DNA of 64,000 nucleotides from Cereibacter johrii (GCF_001720585.1 NZ_MABH01000248.1:24367-88366); one strand, 5' to 3'. Positions 28,761-38,261 are shown, counted from the stretch's first letter. The notes: generated from the sequence alone by a model not told the origin. Program-made: numbers and translations.

Positions 28761-29155
28761 ACCCTCGGGACGCGCGGGAGACGCCCGCATGTCCCGCCCC
28801 GTCCGGGGCGCGGGCGGCGTGCCCCCGGCCTCGGCCCGCGCCTCGCGGCAGCGGTGCTTCGGTCCGCGAGCGGCGGGCTGCCCCGGCACCGTCTTCCCCG
28901 GTCGAGCCGCTCCTCGTGCATCCTCAAGTTGAGTCGGGCAGGCGGGGCGCCCGACCGTCAGGAGGGGCTGTCTCCGGGGAAGAAGGCCGCGCTTCCGTCC
29001 CGAAGCGCGCCCCTTTTCCCGCGCGAGGGCCGGAATCGGGTCGGAAGTGGACCCGACGTGCCACGTTTGCGGCCTTCCTGCGCCGGGGGACTTGACGGGA
29101 TCGTGCGCGCCATGTCCGATCAATCGGATTTCCCGCCCCTCCAGATGGATTGATC
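28761..29155 (+). other. Gene-free spacer before the L,D-transpeptidase
   Basis: About 395 bases of GC-rich sequence with no reading frame that has a plausible start signal or recognisable product. TTGACG occurs at about 29092 but without a clear -10. No RNA gene was recognised. Confidence 0.4.
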
Positions 29156-29914
29156 GTGACCAGCCGCATTCTCTCATACGCGCTGATGGCGCTGCTGCCG
29201 TTCCTCGCCGCCTGCGCGCAGGCGCCGGCCCCCGAGACGCCGAAGGAGCATCCGCTCTATCCGGGCATCCAGGATGGCGAGTTCTTCATCGAGCCGGTGC
29301 CCATGCGGTATCTGACGCCCGACACGGTGCGGCAGGAGGTGGCCTACAACGGCCCCGAGGAGCCCGGCACCATCGTCGTCGATACGTTCGCGCGGCGGCT
29401 CTATTATGTGACGGAAGAGGGCCGGGCCATGCGCTACGCCATCGCCGTCGGCCGGGCGGGTCTCGCCTTCCGCGGCAATGCCAAGGTGCAGCGCAAGCGC
29501 GAGTGGCCCTCGTGGCAACCCACGGCCAACATGATCCGCACCCAGCCCGAGATGTATGCGCCCTATGCGGCGGGCCTGCCCGGCGGGCTCGAGAACCCGC
29601 TCGGCGCGCGGGCGCTCTATCTCTACCGTGGCGGGCGGGACACGATGTTCCGCATTCATGGCACCGTGCAGAATGCCTCCATCGGGCACGCAACCTCGGC
29701 GGGCTGCATCCGGCTGTTCAACCAGGATGCGATCGACCTCTACGGTCGCGTGAACCTCGGCACGCCGGTCAAGGTCCGCACCGAGGCCGAGTCGCTCGCG
29801 CTCGAGGGGCAGTTCCACGACGACCGCTACGGCCGCATCGCGCCGGGCCCGGCCGAGCCGCTGACCGAGGAGGAGCGCGTGCTTCTGTCGGGCGTGCCGA
29901 CCCAGACGCGCTGA
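29156..29914 (+). CDS. L,D-transpeptidase lipoprotein (YkuD/ErfK family)
   Basis: 252 residues from GTG 29156; a TTG at 29150 would add two residues but leaves no room for a ribosome-binding site. The N-terminus is a lipoprotein signal with lipobox LAAC (Cys20). The YkuD catalytic motif is split as FRIHGT (His168) and HATSAGCIRL with nucleophile Cys184; the second motif reads SAGC rather than SHGC, a common alphaproteobacterial variant. It would be anchored in an envelope membrane and act in the periplasm, forming 3-3 peptidoglycan cross-links or attaching proteins to peptidoglycan. It is monocistronic and converges on the cupin gene. Function within the YkuD group cannot be narrowed further. 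Confidence 0.88.
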   Translation: MTSRILSYALMALLPFLAACAQAPAPETPKEHPLYPGIQDGEFFIEPVPMRYLTPDTVRQEVAYNGPEEPGTIVVDTFARRLYYVTEEGRAMRYAIAVGRAGLAFRGNAKVQRKREWPSWQPTANMIRTQPEMYAPYAAGLPGGLENPLGARALYLYRGGRDTMFRIHGTVQNASIGHATSAGCIRLFNQDAIDLYGRVNLGTPVKVRTEAESLALEGQFHDDRYGRIAPGPAEPLTEEERVLLSGVPTQTR

Positions 29915-29955
29915 GGCGCCGTTGCCGCGCGCGCCGGGCCGCCGGCGCGCGCAGG

Positions 29956-30297
29956 TCAGAGACGGATGACGTAATCCTTGACCGTCGTCTCGATCACCTC
30001 CCAGGTGCCCTCGAAGCCGGGGCGGATGATCCAGCTGTCGCCCGCCCGCAGCGTCACCGCCTCGCCCGCGGCCGAAGTCAGGATCGAGTGGCCCTCGAGG
30101 ATGCGGATATATTCCCACTCCTCGTAGCGCACGCGCCATTTGCCCGGCGTCGATTGCCAGATGCCGCAGAAGAGGCCGTCGCGCTCCTCGAGGTTCCAGC
30201 TCGTGTGGACCGGATCGCCTGCGATCAGCCGGTCGGGGGAAGGGCGCTCGATCTCGGGGGCGACGGCCTCGCGGCTCAGGCGGATCAGGTGGTTCAT
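29956..30297 (-). CDS. Cupin-domain protein (Cupin_3/DUF861 type)
   Basis: 113 residues. The start at 30297 is preceded on the - strand by GAGGAGAGAGAC; a longer reading to 30369 has no support. A single cupin barrel is indicated by [20 protein letters not shown], then [17 protein letters not shown] and a late [16 protein letters not shown]. This type lacks the full His-rich metal site of oxygenase cupins, so metal dependence is doubtful; relatives are annotated as sugar- or small-molecule-binding cupins. It is divergent from panB and convergent with the L,D-transpeptidase. Specific role unknown. Confidence 0.8.
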   Translation of the reverse strand: MNHLIRLSREAVAPEIERPSPDRLIAGDPVHTSWNLEERDGLFCGIWQSTPGKWRVRYEEWEYIRILEGHSILTSAAGEAVTLRAGDSWIIRPGFEGTWEVIETTVKDYVIRL

Positions 30298-30461
30298 GTC
30301 TCTCTCCTCGGGGGCAGGGGGCCAGCATCGGGCCCGCCGCGGCACAGTCAAGAGAAAGCAGCCGGGCAAGAAGCCACGTCCGCACGGACACTTGCCTTCT
30401 GGTCCTTCGGGCCGTTGGCCTTTATACCCGGTCCCGACGGTTCCTCTGGGGGAGAGCAGCT

Positions 30462-31295
30462 ATGAGCGTGAACAGTCCCGTCCGCCCGGTCATGGCGGCC
30501 GACATCCTGGCGCGGAAGGGGGGCGAACCCATCGTCTGCCTGACCGCCTATACCACGCCCATGGCGCGGCTGGTGGATGCCCATTGCGACCTCACGCTGG
30601 TGGGCGACAGCCTCGGCATGGTGGTTCATGGCCTGCCCACCACGGTCGGCGTGACCATGGAGATGATGATCCTGCACGGGCAGGCTGTAGCGCGGGGCAC
30701 CTCGCGCTCGATGCTGGTGGTCGACATGCCCTTCGGCAGCTACGAGGAGAGCCCCGCGCAGGCCTTCGCCAATGCGCGCCGCCTGATGGCCGAGACGGGC
30801 TGCGCCGCGGTGAAGCTCGAGGGCGGCCAGCACATGGCCGAGACGATCCGCTTCCTCGTCGCGCGCGGCGTGCCGGTCATGGCCCATATCGGGCTCACGC
30901 CGCAGGCGGTGAATGCGCTCGGCGGCTACAAGGTGCAGGGCCGCGGCGCCGATGCCGAGCGGGTGATGGAGGATGCCATCGCCGTGGCCGAGGCCGGGGC
31001 TTTCTCGGTCGTGCTCGAGAAGGTGCCGGACGGGCTGTCGCAGCGCATCACCCAGCGCATCGCGATCCCCACCATCGGCATCGGGGCCTCGGCCCATTGC
31101 GACGGGCAGGTGCTGGTGCTCGACGACATGCTGGGGCTCTTCGCCGACTTCCGCCCGAAGTTCGTCAAACGGTATGGCGAGCTCGGCGCGGCCGCCGACG
31201 AGGCCATTGCCGCCTATGCGTCCGAGGTCCGGGCCCGGCGCTTTCCCGCGCCGGAACATGTCTTCGCCGACGAGCTGAAGGGAAAGGCACAGTGA
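30462..31295 (+). CDS. panB: 3-methyl-2-oxobutanoate hydroxymethyltransferase
   Basis: 277 residues, normal for PanB. It adds a hydroxymethyl group from 5,10-methylenetetrahydrofolate to 2-ketoisovalerate, giving ketopantoate, the first committed step to pantothenate and CoA. Conserved parts are [26 protein letters not shown] (metal-binding Asp), [28 protein letters not shown] and [18 protein letters not shown]. Its stop overlaps the panC ATG by one base (TGATG), so the pair is translationally coupled. Confidence 0.96.
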   Translation: MSVNSPVRPVMAADILARKGGEPIVCLTAYTTPMARLVDAHCDLTLVGDSLGMVVHGLPTTVGVTMEMMILHGQAVARGTSRSMLVVDMPFGSYEESPAQAFANARRLMAETGCAAVKLEGGQHMAETIRFLVARGVPVMAHIGLTPQAVNALGGYKVQGRGADAERVMEDAIAVAEAGAFSVVLEKVPDGLSQRITQRIAIPTIGIGASAHCDGQVLVLDDMLGLFADFRPKFVKRYGELGAAADEAIAAYASEVRARRFPAPEHVFADELKGKAQ

Positions 31296-32134
31296 TGCCT
31301 CCGATCCTGCGGACGGTGGCCGAGCTCCGCGCCCGGGTCTCGGACTGGAAGGCCGCGGGCGAGACGGTGGGGGTCGTGCCCACCATGGGCGCGCTGCACG
31401 AAGGCCACCTGAGCCTCGCGCGCCGCGCCCGGGCCACCTGCGACCGGGTGATCGTCACGATCTTCGTGAATCCGAGGCAGTTCAACAATCCCGCGGATCT
31501 CGAGAAATATCCCCGGACCGAGGCGCAGGACGCGGCGCTTCTGGCCTCCGTGGGGGTCGATGCGGTCTTCGCGCCCGGCCCGGAGGAGGTCTATCCCCGG
31601 GGCTTCGCCACCAATGTCTCGGTCTCGGGCGTGAGCGAGCCGCTCGAAGGCGCGCACCGGCCGGGCCATTTCGACGGGGTGGCGACGGTGGTCGCCAAGC
31701 TCTTCGGCATGACGCGGGCGGATCGCGCCTTCTTCGGCGAGAAGGACTGGCAGCAGCTGATGGTGGTGCAGCGGCTGGTGGCCGATCTGAACATCCCCGT
31801 CACGATCGAGGGCTGCGCCACCGTGCGCGAGGCCGACGGGCTGGCGCTCTCCTCCCGAAACCGGCGCCTGTCGGCGGAGGGGCGTGCCCGGGCACCGGCG
31901 CTGGTGCGCGCGATGCAGGCCGCCACCGAGGCGATGCGCGGGGGGCAGGCCGTTCCCGAGGCCCTTGCCGAGGCCCGCGCGGCGGTGCTGGCCGCGGGCT
32001 TCGAGACGGTCGATTATCTCGAGCTTCGCACGGCCGATCTTCTCCTGCCGATGGAGCGGCTCGAGGGCCGGGGCCGGCTCCTTGCCGCGGCGACCCTCGA
32101 TGGCGTGCGGCTGATCGACAACATTCCCGTCTGA
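31295..32134 (+). CDS. panC: Pantothenate synthetase
   Basis: 279 residues. Ligates pantoate and beta-alanine with ATP, forming pantothenate. The HIGH-like nucleotide-binding motif is in [69 protein letters not shown] and the KMSKS-like [11 protein letters not shown] complete the family pattern. Second gene of panBC. No panD for beta-alanine supply was seen in the window. Confidence 0.96.
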   Translation: MPPILRTVAELRARVSDWKAAGETVGVVPTMGALHEGHLSLARRARATCDRVIVTIFVNPRQFNNPADLEKYPRTEAQDAALLASVGVDAVFAPGPEEVYPRGFATNVSVSGVSEPLEGAHRPGHFDGVATVVAKLFGMTRADRAFFGEKDWQQLMVVQRLVADLNIPVTIEGCATVREADGLALSSRNRRLSAEGRARAPALVRAMQAATEAMRGGQAVPEALAEARAAVLAAGFETVDYLELRTADLLLPMERLEGRGRLLAAATLDGVRLIDNIPV

Positions 32135-32255
32135 GACCGTCGGAGACCTGCCGGGCGGTGGCGCCTCGATGAGTTCCGCCTCCGGGCGGCCTCCGCGATG
32201 GCGGCCGCTTCCACGGCGCCTTCTCCGGCTGCCGGGCTCACCGCCGCCCCGCCCG

Positions 32256-33527
32256 TCACCGGGGGGCGAGCAGATCCGCCAGCACCAGCGCCATGACCTT
32301 CGCGCTGTCGAGCATGTCCGCGATGCCCACCCATTCGTCCGGCTGGTGCGCGAGATGCAGCAGCCCGGGCCCATAGGCGATGCAGTTCTTCAGCTTGCCG
32401 ATCCGGTCGATGTGCTTCTGGTCGTAGGTGCCGGGCGAGACCACATATTCCGCCTGCCGCGCCAGAACGCGCTCGATGGCGGCGGCGGTCGAGCGTACCA
32501 CCGGCGCTTCGCGGTCGGTGAGGGTGGGGCGCACCTCGAACAGGTCGCGGATCTCGAAGGCGAAGCCCGGACGCGCCTCGGCCAGCCGTTGGGCCAGGGC
32601 GCGCAACTCGGCCTTCACCTCGTCCAGATCCTCCTCGATCAGGAAGCGGCGGTCGATCACGATGCGGCAGCGGTCGGCCACGCAGGGCGCGGGCAGGCCG
32701 GTGTAGCCCGGCTCGGGCTCGGGTTCGCCGCCGTGGATCGAGTTGATGTTGAGTGTGGATTGCCGCGCCCCCTCGGGCGTCACCGGCATGGCGGTGGTGC
32801 GACGGGCCAGCAGCGGATAGAGCCGCTCCTCGATCTCGGCCAGAAGCGCGCCCATGTGCCGGATCGCGCTGTCGCCCAGGAAGGGCATCGAGCCATGGGC
32901 GATGCGCCCCTGCGTCTCGACCTCGGCCCACCAGACGCCGCGATGGCCGAGACAGATCCGGTCCTTGTGCAAGGGCTCGGGGATCAGCACATGCTGGACA
33001 TGCGCGAAACGACCCTGCCCGGCCAGATAGGCCACCCCGCCGAAGCCGCCCGACTCCTCGTCGGCGGTGGCCGAGATCTCGATGCTGCCGGCGAAATCCG
33101 GGCAGACGGCGAGGAAGGCCTCGGCCGCGATCACCGAGGCCGCGAGGCCGCCCTTCATGTCGCAGGCACCGCGACCGTAGAGCCGGTCGCCCTCGACCTC
33201 GGCCCCGAACGGGTCGCGCGTCCAGCCATGGCCCACTTCGACCACGTCGTGATGCGAGTTGAAATGCACGCAGTCGCCGTCCCGCGCGCCCTTCCGCCGC
33301 GCGATCAGGTTCCAGCGCGGGTAGGCCTCGCAATCGCCGGGCGCACCATGGGCCCGCACCAGCTCGACCTCGAAGCGCGGCGCGAGGCGGGCCGCGAGCA
33401 TGTCGCAGAGGGCGCGGTAGTTCCGCCCTGGCGGGTTCAGCGTGGGAATGCGCACGAGATCCTGCGTCAGCGCCACCAGATCGGCGCGGCGGGCCTCGAC
33501 TTCGGCGATCAGGCGGCGGTCATCCAT
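32256..33527 (-). CDS. M20-family metallopeptidase (ArgE/DapE type deacylase)
   Basis: 423 residues from ATG 33527. The di-metal site of the M20 family is present: NSHHDVVEVG (His92, Asp94), RGACDMKGG (bridging Asp123), TADEESGG (Glu157, Glu158) and a late LLHLAHQPDEW. A lid/dimerisation domain occupies about residues 190-310. Members remove acyl groups from amino acids (acetylornithine, succinyl-diaminopimelate) or act as carboxypeptidases; the sequence does not settle the substrate. It lies between panC (convergent) and a small membrane gene (divergent). It is a distant candidate for releasing the acetyl group from N-acetylglutamate made by the dgc operon about 10 kb away. Confidence 0.85.
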   Translation of the reverse strand: MDDRRLIAEVEARRADLVALTQDLVRIPTLNPPGRNYRALCDMLAARLAPRFEVELVRAHGAPGDCEAYPRWNLIARRKGARDGDCVHFNSHHDVVEVGHGWTRDPFGAEVEGDRLYGRGACDMKGGLAASVIAAEAFLAVCPDFAGSIEISATADEESGGFGGVAYLAGQGRFAHVQHVLIPEPLHKDRICLGHRGVWWAEVETQGRIAHGSMPFLGDSAIRHMGALLAEIEERLYPLLARRTTAMPVTPEGARQSTLNINSIHGGEPEPEPGYTGLPAPCVADRCRIVIDRRFLIEEDLDEVKAELRALAQRLAEARPGFAFEIRDLFEVRPTLTDREAPVVRSTAAAIERVLARQAEYVVSPGTYDQKHIDRIGKLKNCIAYGPGLLHLAHQPDEWVGIADMLDSAKVMALVLADLLAPR

Positions 33528-33657
33528 CCCGCCAGACTGCCCCGACCGGGCCCCGAGGGCAACAGCGCGGCCATGTGCCCGATACCGCGACTTTGCGTCC
33601 TGCGCTAGAACGGCGCAACGGTCCCCCGGGACCGCCATCGGAAGGGAGACCGCAAGA

Positions 33658-33927
33658 ATGATCCTCGGATTTCTGAAACTTGCACTCGTGGGCTTCGTGC
33701 TGCTCACGATCCTCTATGTGCTCATCCGGATCTACGCCCGGTCCCTCCGCCGCGAGGCGCTGGAGAACGAATATGACGAAGGCCATGGCGACGGCCCGCG
33801 CGACGCCTATATCGAAGCGGGCATGAGGGATTACGAGCACAGCCTGCGCAAGAAGCTCATCCTGCTCGTGTATATCGTGCCGGCCATCGTCTTTGCGGCC
33901 GTGTTCTGGACCTTGAATAACCCGTGA
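33658..33927 (+). CDS. Small membrane protein, two predicted helices
   Basis: 89 residues, not recognised. Two hydrophobic segments (LALVGFVLLTILYVLIRIYA at about 7-26 and LILLVYIVPAIVFAAVFW at about 68-85) flank an acidic loop with EYDEGHGDGPRDAYIEAG. GAAGGGAGACCGCAAG before ATG 33658 is a good ribosome-binding site. The next gene, a DUF1523 protein, follows after 7 bases, so the pair probably forms one membrane-associated unit. Function unknown. Confidence 0.75.
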   Translation: MILGFLKLALVGFVLLTILYVLIRIYARSLRREALENEYDEGHGDGPRDAYIEAGMRDYEHSLRKKLILLVYIVPAIVFAAVFWTLNNP

Positions 33928-33934
33928 GGTAGTG

Positions 33935-34591
33935 ATGCGTTATCTGAAGTGGACGGTTCTGGCGGTTGCGGCGCTTCTGGTGGTGTCCTTCCTGCACTAC
34001 ACCCTGCCCCGTCATGACGTGGTGCGGATCGTGGGCACCAACACGCAGCGGATGGATCTGGGCGAGAACACCTTCTTCTTCGCCTCGCCCGATGCGGGGA
34101 CGAACACCGCCACGGCAGGCAACCGCGACATCAAGTTCATCAACGCCGTGCGCCCGAACGGCAAGACCATCGTCTATCGCAATGAGGACACCGGCTGGGG
34201 CTGGCCGCCTTACTTCAAGGTGAACAGCTTCGACATCCAGGCGAAGGCGACCGACCTCACCTCGACCGAGGCCGCACCGAAATGGGTGGTGGTCACCCGC
34301 TACGGCTGGCGCAACCAGCTGTTCACCATCTTCCCGAACGCGGTGAAGCTGCGCGAGGTCGCAAGCCCCGAGGTCACCGTGATCCCGTGGTTCAACATCT
34401 TCTTCTTCGTGGCGCTGGGCGGGCTCGCCATCCTCGCCCGCGGCATGTGGATGCAGTTCCGCGAGCGCACCATCGACCCGGCCCTCGAGGACATGGGCGA
34501 CGCCTGGGACCGCGAGTCGGGGCTGGCCCGCAAGCGCACCCGCACCAGCGTGGGCCGCTTCAAGGCCTGGATGCGCTCGCTGCGGAGTTGA
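33935..34591 (+). CDS. DUF1523-family membrane protein
   Basis: 218 residues from ATG 33935 (GAGG five bases upstream; GTG 33932 is too close to it). One N-terminal helix (about 6-25) and one near the C-terminus (about 150-170, WFNIFFFVALGGLAILARGM) enclose a roughly 120-residue domain, likely periplasmic, with GWGWPPYFKVNSFDIQ and VVTRYGWRNQLFTIFPNAV. The pattern fits the uncharacterised DUF1523 family of alphaproteobacteria. The basic C-terminal tail would be cytoplasmic. It ends in a perfect bidirectional terminator facing pheT. Confidence 0.78.
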   Translation: MRYLKWTVLAVAALLVVSFLHYTLPRHDVVRIVGTNTQRMDLGENTFFFASPDAGTNTATAGNRDIKFINAVRPNGKTIVYRNEDTGWGWPPYFKVNSFDIQAKATDLTSTEAAPKWVVVTRYGWRNQLFTIFPNAVKLREVASPEVTVIPWFNIFFFVALGGLAILARGMWMQFRERTIDPALEDMGDAWDRESGLARKRTRTSVGRFKAWMRSLRS

Positions 34592-34647
34592 CCGCGGCAG
34601 CGGAACGTGCCGCCCCGTCCCGGTCATCCCCGCCGGGCGGATCCCAA

Positions 34648-34691
34648 AGAGAAAGGCGCCGGAGTCCCTGCGGACTCCGGCGCCTTTCTCT
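34648..34691. terminator. Perfect 20-bp bidirectional terminator
   Basis: The 20 bases 34648-34667 pair without mismatch with 34672-34691 around CTGC. The stem core is GGCGCCGGAGTCC, and its base runs through AGAGAAA/TTTCTCT, giving a pyrimidine-rich tail in both directions. It lies between the convergent DUF1523 gene (+) and pheT (-) and should end both transcripts. Confidence 0.9.
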
Positions 34692-34703
34692 GCGCTTGGG
34701 GCT

Positions 34704-37121
34704 TCAGCCGCGGAGCGTGGCCCCGGTCGCCTTCGCCACCTTCTCGACGATCTTCGCCGACACGGCCTCAATGTCCTTGTCGGTCAGCGTCCGGTCCGTC
34801 GGCTGCAGCCGCACCGTCAGCGCGAGCGATTTCTTGCCCGCCCCCATCTGCGCTTCGGCCTTCTCGCCCGAGAACTGGTCGAACACCCGCACGCTCTCGA
34901 TCAGCGCCTTGTCCGCACCCTGAGCCGCATTCACCAGCGTCAGCGCCTCGACCGAGGCATCCACCACGAAGGCGAAGTCGCGCTCGACCGCCTGCAGGTC
35001 CGACAGTTTCAGCGCGGGCCGCGTGGGCGTCTTGACCTTCGGCAGCGGGACATTGGCCACGAGGATCGTGAAGGCCACCGCGGGCCCCTTCACATCCATC
35101 TCGCGCAGGATCTTCGGATGGACCTCGCCGAAGGTCGCGAGCAGGTTCGGCCCGAGGCCCACGGCGCCCGAGCGGCCGGGATGCCACCAGCCAGGCACCT
35201 TGCGGCTGACCTGCATCTTGGCCGGAGCACCCACGGCAGCCAGCACCGCCTCGGCATCGGCCTTGGCGTCATAGACATCGACCGGACGGCGCGAGCCGAA
35301 CGGATCCCGCGGCGCCGACGCCCCCACCAGAAGGCCCGTCGCCTGCAGCTGCTGCTCGCCCGGCTCGCCGCCCGCAAAGACCGGCCCGATCTCGCAGAGC
35401 GCCACGTCGGCGAAGCCGCGCGCCTGGTTGCGGGCCGCTGCGCGCAGCAGGCCCGGCAGCAGGTCGGGGCGCAGGTGGGTCATCTCGGAGGAGATCGGGT
35501 TCTCGACCCGCACCGCCTCGGAGCCGCCGCCGAAGAGCTTCGCCGACGCTTCGTCGATGAAGCTGTAGGTCACGCATTCATTGTAGCCGAGCGCCGCCAG
35601 CGTCCGCCGCGCGGCCTGCTCGCGCACCTGCAGGGGCGTCAGGATCGGCTTCGGCACGCCCGCCTGCGCGCGGGGCAGGGGCTTGCCCTGCAGCTTCGTC
35701 AGCGAGGCCACGCGGGCGATCTCTTCCACCAGATCCGCCTCGCCCTGCACGTCCGGCCGCCAGGAGGGCGGCACCGCCATCTCTCCCTCGAGCGTGAAGC
35801 CCAGCGCCTCGAGCGTCGCGCGCTGCTCGGCCTCCGGGATCTCCATGCCGACGAGGCTCACCACGCGCTTGGGATCGAAGCGGTAGGCGCGCGACGTGTC
35901 CGGCACGGCGCCATCGGTCACCACTTCCGAGGCCTCGCCGCCGCAGAGATCGAGGATCATCCGGGTGGCCAGCTCCAGCCCCGGCAGGGTGAAGGCCGGA
36001 TCCGCGCCGCGCTCGAAGCGGTAGCGCGCATCCGAAACGATCTTCAGCGCGCGCCCCGTGGCGGCAATGGTGATCGGATCCCAGTAGGCGCTCTCGAGGA
36101 AGACGTCGGTCGTCTCCTCGGTGCAGCCCGACAGCTCGCCGCCCATGATGCCCGCGAGCGACTCCGGCTGCGCATCGTCGGAGATCAGCATCTGGCCCGG
36201 CCGCAGCTTGTAGGTCTTGCCGTCGAGGGCCAGCAGCTCCTCGCCGCCCTCTGCGGCATGGACGCGCAGGCCGCCCGTGATCTTCGCCACGTCGAAGACA
36301 TGGAGCGGCCGGTTCAGCCCGATGGTGAAATAGTTGGTGATGTCCACCAGCGTGGAAATCGGCCGCAGCCCCACCGCGCGCAGCCGCGCCTGCAGCCAGG
36401 CGGGCGAGGGGCCGTTCTTCACGCCGCGGATGGTGCGGCCGGCGAAGAACGGGCAGCCCTTCTCCTTCAGCGCCGCCTCGATCGTCACCGAAACCGGCGA
36501 AGGGAAGAGGCCCGGCACCGGCTCGACGGGCAGGGGCTTCAGCCGGCCGAGGCCGCGGGCCGCCAGATCGCGCGCAAGGCCGCGCACGCCGAGACCGTCG
36601 GGACGGTTCGGCGTGATCTTCACCTCGATCGTCGGGTCGTTCACGCCCTTGTAGTCGATGAAGCGCATCCCCATCGGCGCATCCTCGGGCAGGTCGATGA
36701 TCCCGTCGTGATCGTCCGACAGCATCAGCTCGCGCTCCGAGCAGAGCATCCCGTTCGATTCGACGCCGCGGATCACGCCGGGCTTGAGATCGACGCCGGT
36801 GCCGGGGACATGGGTGCCCACCGGGGCGAAGACCCCCACGAGGCCGGTGCGGGCATTGGGCGCGCCGCAGACCACCTGCACCTCCTCGGAGGGCGCGTCG
36901 GGGCCGTTGGGCCAGGTCGCCACGCGGCAGAGCCGCAGCCGGTCCGCATTCGGATGCGGCTGGGCCTCGATCACGCGGCAGATGCGGAAGGCGCCCAGCA
37001 CCTTGGCCGGATCCTCCACCCCCTCGACCTCATGGCCGAGGTCGGTCAGCGCGGTCACGATCTCGTCGAGCGGGGCCTCGGTCTCGAGGTGATCCTTCAG
37101 CCAGGACAGGGTGAATTTCAT
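34704..37121 (-). CDS. pheT: Phenylalanine-tRNA ligase beta subunit
   Basis: 805 residues, normal length. The N-terminal MKFTLSWLKDHLETEAPLDE, the tRNA-binding EMAP-like domain (about 40-150, with VVCGAPNARTGLVGVFAPVG), the B3/B4 and B5 domains, the inactive synthetase-like core and a C-terminal anticodon-binding FDX-ACB domain (RDFAFVVDASVEALTLVNAA to the end) are all present. With PheS it forms the alpha2-beta2 enzyme that charges tRNA-Phe; the B3/B4 domain edits mischarged Tyr. It is separated from pheS by a membrane-protein gene and about 390 bases from that gene's end, so it may have its own promoter. Confidence 0.97.
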   Translation of the reverse strand: MKFTLSWLKDHLETEAPLDEIVTALTDLGHEVEGVEDPAKVLGAFRICRVIEAQPHPNADRLRLCRVATWPNGPDAPSEEVQVVCGAPNARTGLVGVFAPVGTHVPGTGVDLKPGVIRGVESNGMLCSERELMLSDDHDGIIDLPEDAPMGMRFIDYKGVNDPTIEVKITPNRPDGLGVRGLARDLAARGLGRLKPLPVEPVPGLFPSPVSVTIEAALKEKGCPFFAGRTIRGVKNGPSPAWLQARLRAVGLRPISTLVDITNYFTIGLNRPLHVFDVAKITGGLRVHAAEGGEELLALDGKTYKLRPGQMLISDDAQPESLAGIMGGELSGCTEETTDVFLESAYWDPITIAATGRALKIVSDARYRFERGADPAFTLPGLELATRMILDLCGGEASEVVTDGAVPDTSRAYRFDPKRVVSLVGMEIPEAEQRATLEALGFTLEGEMAVPPSWRPDVQGEADLVEEIARVASLTKLQGKPLPRAQAGVPKPILTPLQVREQAARRTLAALGYNECVTYSFIDEASAKLFGGGSEAVRVENPISSEMTHLRPDLLPGLLRAAARNQARGFADVALCEIGPVFAGGEPGEQQLQATGLLVGASAPRDPFGSRRPVDVYDAKADAEAVLAAVGAPAKMQVSRKVPGWWHPGRSGAVGLGPNLLATFGEVHPKILREMDVKGPAVAFTILVANVPLPKVKTPTRPALKLSDLQAVERDFAFVVDASVEALTLVNAAQGADKALIESVRVFDQFSGEKAEAQMGAGKKSLALTVRLQPTDRTLTDKDIEAVSAKIVEKVAKATGATLRG

Positions 37122-37246
37122 CGGGCGCCCCTCGGAATTGTTGCGGTTCGGGCCTTAGCGCAAACGGGCGGCAAGGGAAAGGCCGCGGCGCTTGCGCGGG
37201 CCGCGGCCGTCAACCCTTTCTCCAGCTTTTCGGGCGAGGCTGAGGC

Positions 37247-37468
37247 ATGAACCTCGATCTCATCCCCCGGGCGGGCCGCAGCCTCTTCCTGCTTGTGCGG
37301 CTCTGCCTTCTCGCGGCCTTCATAGCGCCGCTCGGACTGACCTTCGTCGCCTCGGGCGAAGCCGTCCAGATCACGCCGCCTCCGCCTCCGGCGGGTGCGG
37401 TCACGCCTCGGCCGGTGCGGCCGCGGCCCTGTCCCTGGCGGACGGGGCCTCCTCCCATGGCGCCCTGA
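37247..37468 (+). CDS. Hypothetical 73-residue protein with one hydrophobic segment
   Basis: Not recognised. It begins MNLDLIPRAGRSLFLLVRLC with a hydrophobic helix at about 12-35 and ends in a proline-rich tail (TPPPPPAG ... RPCPWRTG). GAGGCTGAGGC before the ATG could serve as a ribosome-binding site. It lies opposite the pheT promoter region, in the 390-base gap between pheT and the membrane-protein gene. It may be real or a chance frame in GC-rich DNA. Confidence 0.35.
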   Translation: MNLDLIPRAGRSLFLLVRLCLLAAFIAPLGLTFVASGEAVQITPPPPPAGAVTPRPVRPRPCPWRTGPPPMAP

Positions 37469-37511
37469 GGCAGGGGGTGGCGCTCCGGGCGCGGACGCCC
37501 GGAGCCGCGGC

Positions 37512-38228
37512 TCAGAAGCCGAACTTCGGCAGCGACAGGGCGGGCAGGCTCAGCTCGGGCAGCGAGAGGCGCGGCAGCGTCAGCTCCGGCAGCTGCGCGC
37601 GGACCGCGGCCCAGTCGATGTAGGTGGAGAGATAGCCCACCGTCAGCAGCGCGAGCACCATGAGCATCAGGCGGAAGCCCTGCGCCGAGAAGCGGAAGGC
37701 CAGCTCCTTGCGGTAGAGATCTTCGATCAGCTGGTCCTGCAGCCGCCGCGCGGCGGTGGCATCGTCGGCGGCATTCGTCAGCACGCGATGCGCCGCGATC
37801 TGATCCACCTGCGACAGGCCGAAGCCCAGCCGCAGCACGAAGGGCAGGCAGCAGACGGCGAGCCCGATCAGCAGCAGCCGGCCCGGCTGCCAGGTCGGGA
37901 TCGAAAAGGCGAGCACGAGCTCCGCCCCGAGCAGCACGGCCCAGAGGGCCACCAGCGTCGCGCTGCGCACCTCGACCTTGCGGAGGAAGGACTGCAGCAC
38001 CTCCTGCGCTTCCGGGCTGCGCTCGGTGACATTGCCGGCCGCATTGGCCTGAAGCTGGCCGTAGAGCTGGAACCGCTTCCGCCACATCGGATAGAGCCTT
38101 GCGGCCGGATATTCGGGATAGCGGAACTGACGGCGCAGCTCGAGATAGTAGACCGCGGCGAAATACCAGACGACGAGGGTCGCCGCGATGACGTTCTGGA
38201 TGGTGACGATGTTGTGCACGCTAACCAT
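37512..38228 (-). CDS. Membrane protein between pheS and pheT
   Basis: 238 residues from ATG 38228, chosen over a TTG at 38246 because AAAGGG lies suitably upstream of the ATG. Four hydrophobic segments are visible, at about 8-25, 95-115, 120-140 and 185-200, with a cytoplasmic-type charged loop (KRFQLYGQLQANAAGN) after the first. The C-terminus is a run of five-residue repeats, LPELT-LPRLS-LPELS-LPALS-LPKFG. No family was recognised. It is 33 bases after pheS on the same strand, so it is probably co-transcribed with the synthetase gene. Role unknown. Confidence 0.75.
   Translation of the reverse strand: MVSVHNIVTIQNVIAATLVVWYFAAVYYLELRRQFRYPEYPAARLYPMWRKRFQLYGQLQANAAGNVTERSPEAQEVLQSFLRKVEVRSATLVALWAVLLGAELVLAFSIPTWQPGRLLLIGLAVCCLPFVLRLGFGLSQVDQIAAHRVLTNAADDATAARRLQDQLIEDLYRKELAFRFSAQGFRLMLMVLALLTVGYLSTYIDWAAVRAQLPELTLPRLSLPELSLPALSLPKFGF
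37515..37592 (-). repeat. 15-bp tandem repeat encoding LPxLS units
   Basis: The last 26 codons of the membrane-protein gene encode five consecutive five-residue units with Leu-Pro at positions 1-2, giving a 15-base period in the DNA. Third-position differences between units show it is not a very recent expansion. Confidence 0.75.
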
Positions 38229-38261
38229 GACCGGACCCTTTACCAAGATCCGGTCAAGGTA

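Noticed and set aside
37247..37468. Treating the 73-codon frame opposite the pheT upstream region as a firm gene
   Set aside because: It has a possible start signal and one hydrophobic helix, but the proline-rich tail looks like translated GC-rich noise. It is kept only as a low-confidence feature.
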